Below, in pieces: positions 33,361-42,760 of a DNA stretch of 64,000 nucleotides. Origin of the DNA: Aeromonas allosaccharophila (lineage in GTDB: Bacteria; Pseudomonadota; Gammaproteobacteria; Enterobacterales; Aeromonadaceae). The stretch covers positions 1 to 64,000 of the forward strand of contig NZ_CDBR01000095.1 in NCBI RefSeq assembly GCF_000819685.1, given 5' to 3'. Under the pieces are notes generated by a model. The model did no database searches. It had not been told where the DNA came from and was given only the letters and a program-made list of their open reading frames with translations. The translations under genes were made by a program, and so were the position numbers. Position 1 is the first letter of the stretch. Each line of letters starts with the position of its first letter.

Positions 33361-34247
33361 GTTCATCTGCTATCGCCATTGAGGTGGCCCCGGTGGCGGC
33401 CGCCTCCGTTCGCAAGGCGCCGGTCGTGATCCGTGAACCCCAGTGGGTCAAATGGCTGCTGATCTCGGTGGGTCTCGGTTGGTTTGCCGCCCTGCTGTTG
33501 CTGCCGTTGGCCACCGTCTTTATTCAGGCGCTGAGCCCTGGGCTCGCCTTCTTCTGGCACGCCATCAGTGAACCGGATGCCCTGAGTGCCCTTGGCCTCA
33601 CCGCACTGGTGACCCTGTTTGCCGTGCCCCTCAACCTGCTGTTCGGGATTGCCGCTGCATGGGCCATCGCCCGTTTCCGCTTCCCCGGTCGTCAGCTGCT
33701 GATCACCCTCATCGATCTGCCGTTCTCGGTGTCGCCGGTGATCGCCGGTCTGATGCTGGTGCTGCTGTTTGGCAGCCGCGGCTGGTTTGGCGACTGGCTG
33801 AGCGAGCACGATATCAAGATCATCTTCGCGACGCCGGGGATCATTCTGGCCACCATCTTCATTACCGTGCCGTTCGTGGTGCGCGAGCTGCTGCCCCAGA
33901 TGGAGGCGCGCGGCCCGGAAGAGGAGGAGGCCGCCATCATGCTGGGGGCGAGCGGTTTGCAGATGTTCTGGCGCGTCACCCTGCCCGGCATCCGCTGGAG
34001 CCTGATGTATGGCCTGCTGCTCTGTACCGCTCGGGCGGTGGGGGAGTTTGGCGCCGTGTCGGTGGTCTCCGGCCATATTCGCGGCCAGACCAACACCCTG
34101 CCGCTGCATATCGAGATCCTCTACAACGAGTACCAGACCGGCGCCGCCTTCGCGGTGGCCAGCCTGCTGGCCCTGTTCGGGATCTTCACCCTGCTGGGGG
34201 AAACCCTGTTGGCCCGGCTGCGTGCCCAGCCCACCAAATCTCACTGA
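33357..34247 (+). CDS. cysW: sulfate ABC transporter permease CysW
   Basis: This 296-aa permease starts at ATG 33357 inside the cysT stop (ATGA). It has six membrane segments, the [19 protein letters not shown] stretch, the EAA loop [20 protein letters not shown], and [21 protein letters not shown], which is diagnostic of CysW. The N-terminus has an unusually long cytosolic lead (about 35 aa). The open frame extends far upstream across cysT, but that is a GC-rich shadow frame. Confidence 0.94.
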   Translation: MSSSAIAIEVAPVAAASVRKAPVVIREPQWVKWLLISVGLGWFAALLLLPLATVFIQALSPGLAFFWHAISEPDALSALGLTALVTLFAVPLNLLFGIAAAWAIARFRFPGRQLLITLIDLPFSVSPVIAGLMLVLLFGSRGWFGDWLSEHDIKIIFATPGIILATIFITVPFVVRELLPQMEARGPEEEEAAIMLGASGLQMFWRVTLPGIRWSLMYGLLLCTARAVGEFGAVSVVSGHIRGQTNTLPLHIEILYNEYQTGAAFAVASLLALFGIFTLLGETLLARLRAQPTKSH

Positions 34248-34270
34248 ATCACCGTTTTAAAGAGGCAGCC

Positions 34271-35338
34271 ATGAGCATTCAGGTTCAACAACTCAACAAG
34301 CATTTCAATCAGTACGCGGCGCTGGCAGACATCAACCTCGATTTTCACGACGGTGAGCTGGTGGCGCTGCTTGGCCCCTCTGGCTGCGGCAAGACCACGC
34401 TGCTGCGGATCATTGCCGGGCTGGAGCAGGCCGACAGTGGCAGCGTCATCACCCGGGGTGAGGACGCCTCGGATCTCCATGTGCGCGAGCGCAACGTCGG
34501 CTTCGTGTTCCAGCACTACGCCCTGTTTCGCCATATGACGGTGTTCGAAAACGTAGCCTTTGGCCTGCGGGTCAAACCGCGCAGTGAGCGCCCGGCCGAG
34601 GCGGCGATCCGCGCCCGGGTCAAGGCGCTGCTGGATCTGGTGCAGCTCAGCCATGTGGCCGAGCGCTACCCGACCCAGCTCTCCGGCGGTCAGCGTCAGC
34701 GGGTCGCGTTGGCCCGCGCGCTGGCGGTACAGCCCAAGGTGCTGCTGCTGGACGAGCCCTTCGGCGCCCTCGATGCCCAGGTGCGCAAGGAGCTGCGCCG
34801 CTGGTTGCGCGAACTGCACGACGAGCTGCATGTCGCCAGCCTGTTCGTGACCCACGATCAGGAGGAGGCGCTGGAGGTTGCGGATCGGGTGGTGCTGATG
34901 AATGCCGGCCGGGTCGAGCAGATCGGCACACCAGCCGAGGTTTACGATCAGCCTGCCAGCTCTTTCGTCCACAGCTTCCTTGGCAGCGTGAACCAGTTCC
35001 GTGGTCGGGTGGCGGAGCAGGGATTCGGCATCGGCGAGCAGCTGCTCGGCGGGCCGTCGGCCTCTCATCTTGCTAACGGCAGTGCCGCCATCGCCTATGT
35101 CCGCCCTCATGAGCTGGAGATCCTGCCAGCCGATGCACCCGGCGGGATCCGCGCCACCATCACCCGCCTGCTGCCCATGGGGCCGCGCATTCGGGTGGAG
35201 CTGCGTGGCGATGGCGAGACCAAAGGGGCCCACTATGAGGCGGAGCTGACCAAGGAGGCGGCCAGGCTGTTTGCGCCGGGTCAGGGGGTGAAGCTGGTGG
35301 CCAGACAGGCGCAGTTCTATCCCGACTACCAGATTTGA
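34271..35338 (+). CDS. cysA: sulfate/thiosulfate ABC transporter ATP-binding protein CysA
   Basis: This 355-aa ATPase has Walker [10 protein letters not shown] (35-43), Q-loop FVFQHYALF, signature LSGGQRQRV, Walker [13 protein letters not shown] and the H-loop [11 protein letters not shown]-terminal TOBE-like domain has YVRPHELEI. It follows cysW by 23 bp after an AGAGG site and energises sulfate uptake. All catalytic motifs are intact. Confidence 0.96.
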   Translation: MSIQVQQLNKHFNQYAALADINLDFHDGELVALLGPSGCGKTTLLRIIAGLEQADSGSVITRGEDASDLHVRERNVGFVFQHYALFRHMTVFENVAFGLRVKPRSERPAEAAIRARVKALLDLVQLSHVAERYPTQLSGGQRQRVALARALAVQPKVLLLDEPFGALDAQVRKELRRWLRELHDELHVASLFVTHDQEEALEVADRVVLMNAGRVEQIGTPAEVYDQPASSFVHSFLGSVNQFRGRVAEQGFGIGEQLLGGPSASHLANGSAAIAYVRPHELEILPADAPGGIRATITRLLPMGPRIRVELRGDGETKGAHYEAELTKEAARLFAPGQGVKLVARQAQFYPDYQI

Positions 35339-35461
35339 TGCTGTGTTGCGGGCGGTGTGGCCGCCCGGTTCAGGCTGTTAGCCGGGCATGATCCCTGCCA
35401 TATAACAAAAAATGAGGGTGTTGACCAAGCAGTGTCGCCACCCTTCGCAGGAGGCGATGAG

Positions 35462-36409
35462 GTGAACTTTCAGCAGTTACGTATTATCCGGGAGGCGGCG
35501 CTGCGGGATTACAACCTGACCGAGGTGGCCAACGCGCTCTTTACTTCCCAATCCGGGGTGAGCCGCCATATCCGCGAGCTGGAAGAGGAGCTTGGCGTCG
35601 AGCTATTTATCCGCTACGGCAAGCGGCTGCTCGGCATGACCGAGCCCGGCAAGGAGCTGCTGGTGATTGTCGAGCGCATCCTCAATGACGCCAACAACAT
35701 CCGCAAACTGGCCAGCACCTTTGCCAACCGCGACTCTGGCCGCTTGCTGGTGGCGACCACCCATACCCAGGCGCGCTATGCGCTGCCGCGGGTGGTGAAG
35801 GCGTTTCGCGAGCAGTTCCCGCTGGTGCAGCTGGAGCTGCGTCAGGGCAGCCCAGAGGAGATAGTGCGGCTGGTGCAGACCGGCGAGGTGGATATCGGCA
35901 TCAGCAGCGAGCAGCTCGACAAGAGCGAAGGGGTGGTGGCATTTCCCTACTACCGCTGGCACCACAATATCGTGGTGCCCGAGCAGCATCCGCTGGCTGA
36001 CGAGCGGGAGCTGACCCTGGCGGCGCTGGCCAACTGGCCCATCATCACCTATCAGGCGGGGCTGACCGGGCGGGTGCGGGTGGATGAGGCCTTTGCCGAG
36101 GCGGGCATCGAGCCGCAGATCCTGCTGACCGCGCAGGACTCCGATGTCATCAAGACCTATGTCGAGCTGGAGATGGGGGTCGGCATTCTGGCCGACATGG
36201 CGTTCGATGCCCAACGGGATCAGGGGCTGGTGCAGCTCGATGGCAGCCATCTGTTTGCGCCGCATACCGCCTGGATCGGCCTCAAGCAGGGGCAGTTCCA
36301 TCACAATTTTGCCTGGCAGTTTATCCAGCTCTGCAACCCCGAGCTTGCGCTGGCGGAGATTCAGGCCCGTGCCATGGGCAGCGAGCCCGCCATCGACTTC
36401 CAGATTTGA
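35462..36409 (+). CDS. cysB: LysR-type cysteine regulon activator CysB
   Basis: This 315-aa LysR-type regulator starts with GTG 35462, seven bases after AGGAGG. The N-terminal HTH has TSQSGVSRHIRELEEELGVELF, and the effector domain has TTHTQARYALPRVV, the CysB/Cbl motif for sulfate or N-acetylserine sensing. It is near the 324-aa CysB norm. Location right after cysA, which CysB activates, supports cysB over cbl. It ends at the terminator at 36423-36456. Confidence 0.9.
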   Translation: MNFQQLRIIREAALRDYNLTEVANALFTSQSGVSRHIRELEEELGVELFIRYGKRLLGMTEPGKELLVIVERILNDANNIRKLASTFANRDSGRLLVATTHTQARYALPRVVKAFREQFPLVQLELRQGSPEEIVRLVQTGEVDIGISSEQLDKSEGVVAFPYYRWHHNIVVPEQHPLADERELTLAALANWPIITYQAGLTGRVRVDEAFAEAGIEPQILLTAQDSDVIKTYVELEMGVGILADMAFDAQRDQGLVQLDGSHLFAPHTAWIGLKQGQFHHNFAWQFIQLCNPELALAEIQARAMGSEPAIDFQI

Positions 36410-36422
36410 GTCGGAAAGGATG

Positions 36423-36456
36423 CAACAAGGGGAGCCAATAGCTCCCCTTGTTGTTT
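36423..36456. terminator. bidirectional terminator between cysB and gbpA
   Basis: CAACAAGGGGAGC / GCTCCCCTTGTTG with loop CAATA is a 13-bp stem, with T tracts on both sides. Confidence 0.88.
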
Positions 36457-36469
36457 CTCGTGGTGTGAT

Positions 36470-37894
36470 TTAGTTCAGCTCAGTCCAGGCATTCTGCCAG
36501 TGGGAGCCGATACCCGGCTCATACTGGGTGGCACTGCTCTTCCACTGCACGCAGTAACCGCTGTAGGGGAAGGGCTTGCACTGATAGACCTTGCCGTTTT
36601 TCGGTTGCAGCACCTTGGTGCCGGCGGTGTAGGACTTGATGTCGCTCGGGAAGACAAACTGGTAGTCGCCGCCACTGTTCGCCTCCTTGAACATCAGATC
36701 CAGGGTCTGCTGCAGGGTATCGCCCCCTGCTTTGGCCGTGGCCTTGATCACCAGCTGGTGGTGACCGGCGCTGAGCCCGGCGAGCGGCATGGTGAAGCTC
36801 TGGCTGCTGTCCTTGATATCGGCGGCAGACTGACCCTTGGCTGCGCCGCCGTGGTCATAGAGGGTGTTGGTGACGGTCAGATCCCCCTGTGCGTTGATGG
36901 TGAAATGGAGGGTCACCTTGCCGTTGTCGAGCAGGTATTCGCTCTCCAGACCGCTCACGCTGATGTCATTGCCCACCGGTGGTTGCAGCTGTTCGAGCTG
37001 GACCTCGACCCGTTCCAGAGCGCTGCCCGTCTTGAGGTAGATGGGGTTCTGGCCGTAGACGGGGCTGAACTGACCATCGGCACTCTGCTGGCCAGCGCGT
37101 AGCTGGTTCTGCTCTGTATTGATCTTGCTGGCCAGGGCATGGGGCCAATTGTTCTTCTGGCCCTGCTCGGCATTGGCGATGGTCAGCACGGTCTGCAGCT
37201 CGGGGCGCTCGCCGTTGGCATCGAAGACCCGGGTCATCGCCTTGTCACCGATGGCGAGATCGAGGGAGGGGTAGATGGTGCCTGCCTGGCTCCACTCCAG
37301 CGGCGGCTGGCTGCCATCTTTGAACTTGGCATCGATGATGTTGTAGAAGCTGTTGGCGGTGTCGCCTACCTCCCATACGCCGAGGATCAACTGATAGCCG
37401 GTGCGCTGGGGCAGGGTGCAGTTGTGGGTGACCTGCTTGGGCGGCTGCACCATGTTGCCATCCACCACGCAGAAGGGGGTGAGATCGAACGCGGCGCGGC
37501 TCAGGGGCTGGTTCGGATTCCAATCCTGCTTGGTGAGGTAATAGCGCCAATTGCGGGTGACGTGGTTGGCGGTGAAGGTCCAGTGAATGGCGAAGGGGCC
37601 AGCCTGTACGTCGCGCTTGGTCCAGCGGTCGCTGGTCTGGACGTTCAGCTCGCCCCAGTTGGGGTTGCCCGCCGAGGCGATGTGGCCGTCTGGCGGGCCT
37701 GCTTGCGGGAAGCCGGAAGGGCCTTCCACGCTCTGGGCATCCCATTGCACTGCGCCGCACTGGCTATTACCGCCGGTCTTGCACAGGTAGTTGCGGCTCT
37801 CGGGCTGCTTGATGTAGCCATGCGCCAGGGCGCTGCCGCTGGCCAGCAGGGCCAGCACCGCGGCGATGTGATTGAGTTGGATTTTTGCTGCCAT
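36470..37894 (-). CDS. gbpA: GbpA, chitin-binding AA10 lytic polysaccharide monooxygenase
   Basis: This 474-aa secreted protein starts at ATG 37894 behind AGAGGAA. The signal peptide is 1-24, leaving His25 as the mature N-terminus. With His111 (TANHVTRNWRYY) it forms the copper histidine brace of AA10 enzymes. Two GbpA-type middle domains follow, then a C-terminal CBM73-like chitin-binding domain (YQCKPFPYSGYCVQW, HWQNAWTEL). In Vibrio cholerae GbpA aids attachment to chitin and mucin. A c-di-GMP riboswitch precedes the gene. Confidence 0.95.
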   Translation of the reverse strand: MAAKIQLNHIAAVLALLASGSALAHGYIKQPESRNYLCKTGGNSQCGAVQWDAQSVEGPSGFPQAGPPDGHIASAGNPNWGELNVQTSDRWTKRDVQAGPFAIHWTFTANHVTRNWRYYLTKQDWNPNQPLSRAAFDLTPFCVVDGNMVQPPKQVTHNCTLPQRTGYQLILGVWEVGDTANSFYNIIDAKFKDGSQPPLEWSQAGTIYPSLDLAIGDKAMTRVFDANGERPELQTVLTIANAEQGQKNNWPHALASKINTEQNQLRAGQQSADGQFSPVYGQNPIYLKTGSALERVEVQLEQLQPPVGNDISVSGLESEYLLDNGKVTLHFTINAQGDLTVTNTLYDHGGAAKGQSAADIKDSSQSFTMPLAGLSAGHHQLVIKATAKAGGDTLQQTLDLMFKEANSGGDYQFVFPSDIKSYTAGTKVLQPKNGKVYQCKPFPYSGYCVQWKSSATQYEPGIGSHWQNAWTELN

Positions 37895-37961
37895 ACATTC
37901 CTCTGTTCGACAGATGTGGGCAGTCAAATTGGCTGGGGTGTACCCCCAATACACACCTGAG

Positions 37962-38052
37962 TGTGGCAGCCCCGCTATCCTGGACACAGTGTCTTTAGAC
38001 CGGAGGCTTTGCGTCCTGGCCTTTCAACCAGTTTGCCAAATGACTACAACAA
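37962..38052 (-). promoter_or_regulatory. GEMM-I c-di-GMP riboswitch upstream of gbpA
   Basis: On the minus strand the class I c-di-GMP aptamer is nearly complete: GGCAAAC, GAAAG tetraloop region, GGACGCAAAGCCTCCGG, CTAAA and then AGGATAGCGGGGCTGCC. These are the landmarks of the Vc1/Vc2 aptamers, including the GNRA-type loop and its receptor. A TTGACA at 38123-38118 could be the -35 box. The 70-nt stretch between aptamer and ATG contains ATTGGGGGTACACCCC and CCAAT, which can pair, without a clear T tract. Control may therefore be at translation or at a weak terminator. Confidence 0.93.
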
Positions 38053-38259
38053 AGAAGGGTCATGGTGTCGCGTTTGGCGACAACTCAATCATGGCTATTT
38101 TTGATTAAATCGTTAAGTGTCAATCTTTACAGCTTGACCTGGCCGGAGTAGAGCAAAAAATTAAATATTTGTTTTGTAATGGCTATTTGCTCATTTCCAC
38201 TGAGGTTTCCTCGTCTAATAGGTCAAAAAAATGCAAAAAATAGACACTTTTCTGCAATG

Positions 38260-38294
38260 AAAAACTCCCCCGTCAGCCGGGCTGACGGGGGAGT
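38260..38294 (-). terminator. chemoreceptor gene terminator
   Basis: ACTCCCCCGTCAGC / GCTGACGGGGGAGT with a 3-nt loop (14 bp) is followed on the minus strand by TTTTTCA. Confidence 0.9.
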
Positions 38295-38317
38295 GACCTG
38301 CGACAGAGCAAGACGGA

Positions 38318-40015
38318 TCAGTGGCGAGCGCGGGGGCGTTCGGCCTGATGGGATTGTTGATGCAGAGGTGCCAGCCGCTGTTCCAACTGCTGATCGATGG
38401 GGCTGCCGAGTTTGAACACCGCGAGCCGCTCATCCAGACTGCGGGAGAGACTGGCCAGCAGCTCGCTCTCCTGTGCCAACTGCGAGGCGGACTGGGACAT
38501 CTCCAGCGCCGAGTCGTTGATGCCGCTGACGTTGCGGTTCATATCCTCGGCCACCATGCTCTGCTGCTCGGCGGCGGTGGCAATCTGGGTCGCCATGTCG
38601 CTCACATGCTGGATATGATTGACGATCAGGGTGAGATCCTGCCCCGCCTGCTGGGACTGATTGACGCTGCTCTCCGCCAGTTTGCGGCTGGCATCCATGG
38701 CGCTGGCGGCGGTGACGGCCCGCTGTTGCAGCTGGGCTATGGTGCTCTGGATCTCCTCGGTGGATTGGCGGGTGCGGCTCGCCAGCTGGCGGACCTCGTC
38801 GGCCACCACGGCAAAGCCGCGACCCTGCTCACCGGCCCGGGCCGCCTCGATGGCGGCGTTGAGGGCCAGCAGATTGGTCTGCTCCGAGATGGCGCTGATG
38901 ACGGCGGTCACCTCGCCGATCTGCATCACCCCCTCCTTGAGCTGATTGACCTGCTGGGTAGCCTGCTCTACCTCGGTGGCCAGCGCTTGTATGCCATTGA
39001 CACTGGCATGGACGTCCCGGTTGCCGAGCCCGGCCTCACCGGTGGCTGCCTGAGTATCGCGGGCGGTATTGTCGGCGTGACCCGCCACATCGGAGATGGT
39101 GGCGCTCATCTGGTTCATGGCGGTGGCGAGCTGAGCCAGTTGATCTCGCTGGCTGGTGACCGCCTGATTGGTCTGCTCGGCAGAGGTGGCGATGCGCAGG
39201 GCGGCATCTGCCACATTGCGGGCGCCCAGACTGGCCTCCAGCAGGGCGTGGCGGATGGCATCCAGACCCTGATTGGTGCAGCGCGCGACCACGCCCAACT
39301 CATCCTTGCCCTGTACCGGGATACTCACCACCAGATCCCCCTTGGCGACCCGCTGCATGGCCTGGTTGATCTGGTTGAGGGGGGAGACGATGGAGTGGGT
39401 GATGCGCCAGCCCAGCAACCCCATCAGCAGGATCACGATGGCGGTGGCGGTGCCCATCTTCATGTATTGGGCCCAGATGGTCTGCTGAATATCCTGCAGC
39501 AGCATGCCGGAGCCGAGGATCCAGCCCCAGGGTTGATAGCCAGAGACCATGGAGAGCTTGTCAGCTGTCTCGCCCGACGAGCCGACCCAGACATACTGCA
39601 GAGTGCCCTGTTTGCCCCCCTTGGCAATATCCACCATCTGGAACCAGAACTGCCCTGCCGTGGCGGCGCCACCTTCCCCCATCTTCTGGCCGACCAGTTC
39701 GGGGCGGATGGGGTGAACCAGCATGGTGCGGTTCTCATCGATGACAAACAGGTAGTTGTTGCCATCAAAGCGCATGTTGGTCAGCAGTTTGCGGGCCTCC
39801 TGCTGGGCCTGCTCCGCCGGCAGGGTGCTGGCCAGAAACTGGATCTGGCTCATGGCCTGCCCCAGCACCGCATTGAGCCGCGCCTCCCGTTCACTCATCA
39901 GATTGCGCTGTAGCGCGTTGGCCGAAATAAGCAGCAGTGCGATAAAACCGACTAGCGCCAGCGAGAGCAGCAACATCAATTTGCGGTTCACTGTGATATC
40001 ACCAAGCTTGAACAT
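38318..40015 (-). CDS. methyl-accepting chemotaxis protein with Cache sensor
   Basis: This 565-aa chemoreceptor has an N-terminal membrane segment (10-30) and a periplasmic single-Cache domain (about 35-185). The Cache domain contains [23 protein letters not shown] and [13 protein letters not shown] second membrane segment (about 190-210), a HAMP domain and a signalling domain follow, with the hairpin tip [22 protein letters not shown] intact. Ligands of such sCache_2 domains are often small organic acids; none can be named here. It lies upstream of gbpA on the same strand but has its own terminator. Confidence 0.93.
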   Translation of the reverse strand: MFKLGDITVNRKLMLLLSLALVGFIALLLISANALQRNLMSEREARLNAVLGQAMSQIQFLASTLPAEQAQQEARKLLTNMRFDGNNYLFVIDENRTMLVHPIRPELVGQKMGEGGAATAGQFWFQMVDIAKGGKQGTLQYVWVGSSGETADKLSMVSGYQPWGWILGSGMLLQDIQQTIWAQYMKMGTATAIVILLMGLLGWRITHSIVSPLNQINQAMQRVAKGDLVVSIPVQGKDELGVVARCTNQGLDAIRHALLEASLGARNVADAALRIATSAEQTNQAVTSQRDQLAQLATAMNQMSATISDVAGHADNTARDTQAATGEAGLGNRDVHASVNGIQALATEVEQATQQVNQLKEGVMQIGEVTAVISAISEQTNLLALNAAIEAARAGEQGRGFAVVADEVRQLASRTRQSTEEIQSTIAQLQQRAVTAASAMDASRKLAESSVNQSQQAGQDLTLIVNHIQHVSDMATQIATAAEQQSMVAEDMNRNVSGINDSALEMSQSASQLAQESELLASLSRSLDERLAVFKLGSPIDQQLEQRLAPLHQQSHQAERPRARH

Positions 40016-40299
40016 AAGGTCTCCCTGATTTCCCTGTGGCTCTTGTTGTGGCCAGTCATGACGATGGCCCTGACTATTTTCAAATTAACATTTGATTAAC
40101 TTTCAATGGCTTGTGGTGAGTGAAGGCTAATTGAGTTTTTTGACAATCAGTATAGTCAGCAGACAGCCGCCTCCACTTTTTGGTAGCGTGTTCATGCGCA
40201 TCCCTGCGCAATTTTTGCCAAAGAGTGTGAATGGTTTGGCATTTCATCAAAAAAAGGAGTGGGCCCCACTGCGGGTGACCCCATAACAAGAGGGAATTT

Positions 40300-42144
40300 A
40301 TGCGTTCCATTGCCAGGAATTACTTCAACCAGCTCAACGCCGACTACCTGCAGGTACACAGACGCAAGGAGGATCTCTTCTGGTCCACCTATATGGGCAC
40401 CAGCGACGATCAGGCCGGTTTCACCGCGGCCGAGCAGGCCTACAAGGCGTTCTGCGCCAATCCGGCCCGACTGCCCGAACTGCGGGAGATGCTGGCCCGG
40501 GCCGAACAGGATGATCTCAAGCACGGCCTGCAAGGCTGGATCGCCTTCTTCGAGTGCAACGTCATCGAGGATCCGGCCGCCGCCGCCCTGATGGATGAGC
40601 TGGTGGTGGCCGAGGCGGATCTCTTCGCCCGCCGCAAGGAGCTGAAACTGACCCTGCTGGATGAGCAGGGTCAGCAGGTCGCCGGCAGTCTGCCCGCCGC
40701 CAGCACTTCGCTCGCCGCCAGCCCGAACGAGGCGGTGCGCCAGAGCGCGCTCGCCATGTTCCACACCCTGGAGCAGTGGGTGGTCGGCAACGGTTTTCTC
40801 GAGGTGGTGGCAATCCGCAACCGCTTTGCCCGCGCCATGGGCTATCGCGACTACTTCGACTACAAGGTGCGCAAGAACGAGCAGATGAGCCCGGCGCAGC
40901 TGTTCACCATCCTCGACGACTTCATTGCCCGCACCGACGCCCGGCTGCAGCAGAGTCTCGCCGAGCTGAAGGCCACCAAGGGTGAGGCTGCACTGCTGCC
41001 CCACAACCTGCGCTATGCCATCAGCGGCGATGTGACCCGTCAGCTCGACCCCTATGTGCCCTTCTCGCGGGCGCTGCAGGATTGGGTCGAGAGCTTCCGC
41101 CGTCTCGGCATCCAGTATCGCGGCGCGACCCTGACGCTGGACCTGCTGACCCGGGAGGGGAAATACGAGAACGGCTTCTGCCACGGCCCGGTGCCGAGCT
41201 TTTTCCAGCAGGGTGAGTGGGTACCGGCGGTGGTCAATTTCACCAGCCTGGCCGATCCGGCGCAGGTGGGCAGCGGCTGGAACGGCCTCAACACCCTGTT
41301 CCACGAGGGTGGGCATGCCGCGCATTTTGCCAATGTCACCGGCAACGCCCCCTGCTTCTCACAGGAGTTTCCGCCCACCTCCATGGCCTATGCCGAGACC
41401 CAGTCGATGTTCTGCGACAGCCTGCTGGACGATGCCGACTGGCTCAAACGCTACGCCAGAAATGCGGCGGGAGAGGTAGTTCCCGATGCCCTCATCAAGG
41501 AGATGATCGCCGCGCGCCAGCCATTTCGGGCCTTCAACGAGCGCCAGATTGCGCTGGTGGCCTACTTCGAGCGGGATCTCTACGCCATGGATGAGGCCAA
41601 ACGCACCCCCGAGGCAGTGCTGGCGCTGGCCCGTCAGTGGGAGCGCAAGATTGTCGGAGTGGAGAGCCCGCGCCCGCTGCTGGCCATCCCGCACCTGCTT
41701 AATCAGGAGTCGGCCTGCGCCTATCACGGCTACCTGCTGGCGCTGATGGCGGTGGAGCAGACCCGCGCCTACTTCCTCAAGCGTGATGGTTACCTCACCG
41801 ACAACCCGCGCATCGGACCGGATCTGGCCGCCCACTACTGGGGGCCTGGTAACGGCATGAGCCACGATGCGACCCTGCGCAGCCTGACCGGCGAAGGATT
41901 CAGCGCGGTGCCGCTGGCGGATGCGTGCAACCTGAGCGCCGCCGAGGCGTGGCAACAGGCTCAAGCCTGCATGGCCGCCGCGCAGCAACGTCCCGCCGCC
42001 GGTGAGGGTTCCCCGCTCGACGCCCATATCCGGGTGGTTCACGGCGCCGAGCTTATCGCCGACAACAGCGAGTCGGAAACCCGCATGCTGGCCGATTTCG
42101 AAGCGTGGATCGTTAACCATTACCGACGAGCGTCAGCTGCGTAA
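40300..42144 (+). CDS. M3-family zinc metallopeptidase
   Basis: This 614-aa peptidase has the zinc motif HEGGH at 335-339 within NTLFHEGGHAAHF and the third ligand region MAYAETQSMFCDS, as in the oligopeptidase/PepF-like M3 family. It has no signal peptide and is probably cytosolic, cutting short peptides. ATG 40300 follows AGAGGGAATTT. It is transcribed alone and closed by a GC-rich hairpin at 42153-42176. Confidence 0.9.
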   Translation: MRSIARNYFNQLNADYLQVHRRKEDLFWSTYMGTSDDQAGFTAAEQAYKAFCANPARLPELREMLARAEQDDLKHGLQGWIAFFECNVIEDPAAAALMDELVVAEADLFARRKELKLTLLDEQGQQVAGSLPAASTSLAASPNEAVRQSALAMFHTLEQWVVGNGFLEVVAIRNRFARAMGYRDYFDYKVRKNEQMSPAQLFTILDDFIARTDARLQQSLAELKATKGEAALLPHNLRYAISGDVTRQLDPYVPFSRALQDWVESFRRLGIQYRGATLTLDLLTREGKYENGFCHGPVPSFFQQGEWVPAVVNFTSLADPAQVGSGWNGLNTLFHEGGHAAHFANVTGNAPCFSQEFPPTSMAYAETQSMFCDSLLDDADWLKRYARNAAGEVVPDALIKEMIAARQPFRAFNERQIALVAYFERDLYAMDEAKRTPEAVLALARQWERKIVGVESPRPLLAIPHLLNQESACAYHGYLLALMAVEQTRAYFLKRDGYLTDNPRIGPDLAAHYWGPGNGMSHDATLRSLTGEGFSAVPLADACNLSAAEAWQQAQACMAAAQQRPAAGEGSPLDAHIRVVHGAELIADNSESETRMLADFEAWIVNHYRRASAA

Positions 42145-42152
42145 TTCACGGA

Positions 42153-42188
42153 GCTCCCGGCGATCAGGCCGGGAGCACCGCTTTTAGT
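42153..42188 (+). terminator. M3 peptidase terminator
   Basis: GCTCCCGGC / GCCGGGAGC with loop GATCAG is followed by ACCGCTTTTA. Confidence 0.75.
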
Positions 42189-42760
42189 GGCTATTTGTTG
42201 TCGCAACAGCGTCTGGTGTTGCCATTTTGCGGGTAGGTTGCGACGTGCCCTGTCGCTTTGTGGATTGGGCCCGCAATCTTTTCATCAGATATGTATTCGT
42301 ATGAACATGACTACGAATAGTGGGTGGCACTGTCATGGAGCCCACAATCCACACGGTTTTGCCTAATTTATCAATAGTGTTTTTTGTCGCTATCTTTGTG
42401 CATAAATATCAAGCAGACCAATCCATTTGATAACCATTCCCATTTTTCCGGATTGACTAAATTGTCCACAACGGCAGAATCGCCCGTCTTGCCACTCCCG
42501 ATGTGAATCGGGTTCGGAAAGCCTCAGATCTCCGCCCGGAGATGGCTGGGCCGCACATAGGAATATGGCGCTGGTCATCGTTGGTTCTCCTCCTGCTCCT
42601 CCCATATCCCAAACATCGGTCACTTGCATCGACCGTGTCGCTGGTATCTGCCTGACTGGGGGAGCTTGTTCTCCGCTTTTTCTATCCAGGTTGATACTGA
42701 GGTAACGGCCCCATCGGGCCATCCCCTATTTTTTGCCTGTGGAATTGAGGTGATCTCCCC
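42189..42760 (+). promoter_or_regulatory. long structured leader/promoter region of the TackOD1-GT2-MFP operon
   Basis: About 570 bp hold no credible gene. There are several inverted repeats: TGTGGATTG (42259-42267) with CAATCCACA (42345-42353), and ATTCGTA (42295-42301) with TACGAAT (42312-42318). Near 42.5 kb there are two close hairpins, CCCGAT/ATCGGG (42497-42512) and AGCC...ATCTCC/GGAGATGGCT (42520-42547). The first pair could be operators near a promoter; the second pair may be RNA structure in the leader. They match no riboswitch class I know. Confidence 0.55.

Noticed and set aside
32454-34247. A 597-codon open frame spanning cysT and cysW
   Set aside because: It is the cysW frame extended upstream over cysT. 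CysT motifs lie in the other frame, and cysW has a clear ATGA-coupled start at 33357.
35350-35366. GGGCGG/CCGCCC hairpin after cysA as a terminator
   Set aside because: No T tract follows, so read-through into cysB is likely.
38321-39913. A 530-codon plus-strand frame opposite the chemoreceptor
   Set aside because: Antisense shadow; all chemoreceptor signatures are on the minus strand and no ribosome site precedes the plus-strand frame.
42390-42722. A 110-codon minus-strand frame in the glycan-operon leader
   Set aside because: No ribosome site, unusual composition and no recognisable domain; the region looks regulatory.
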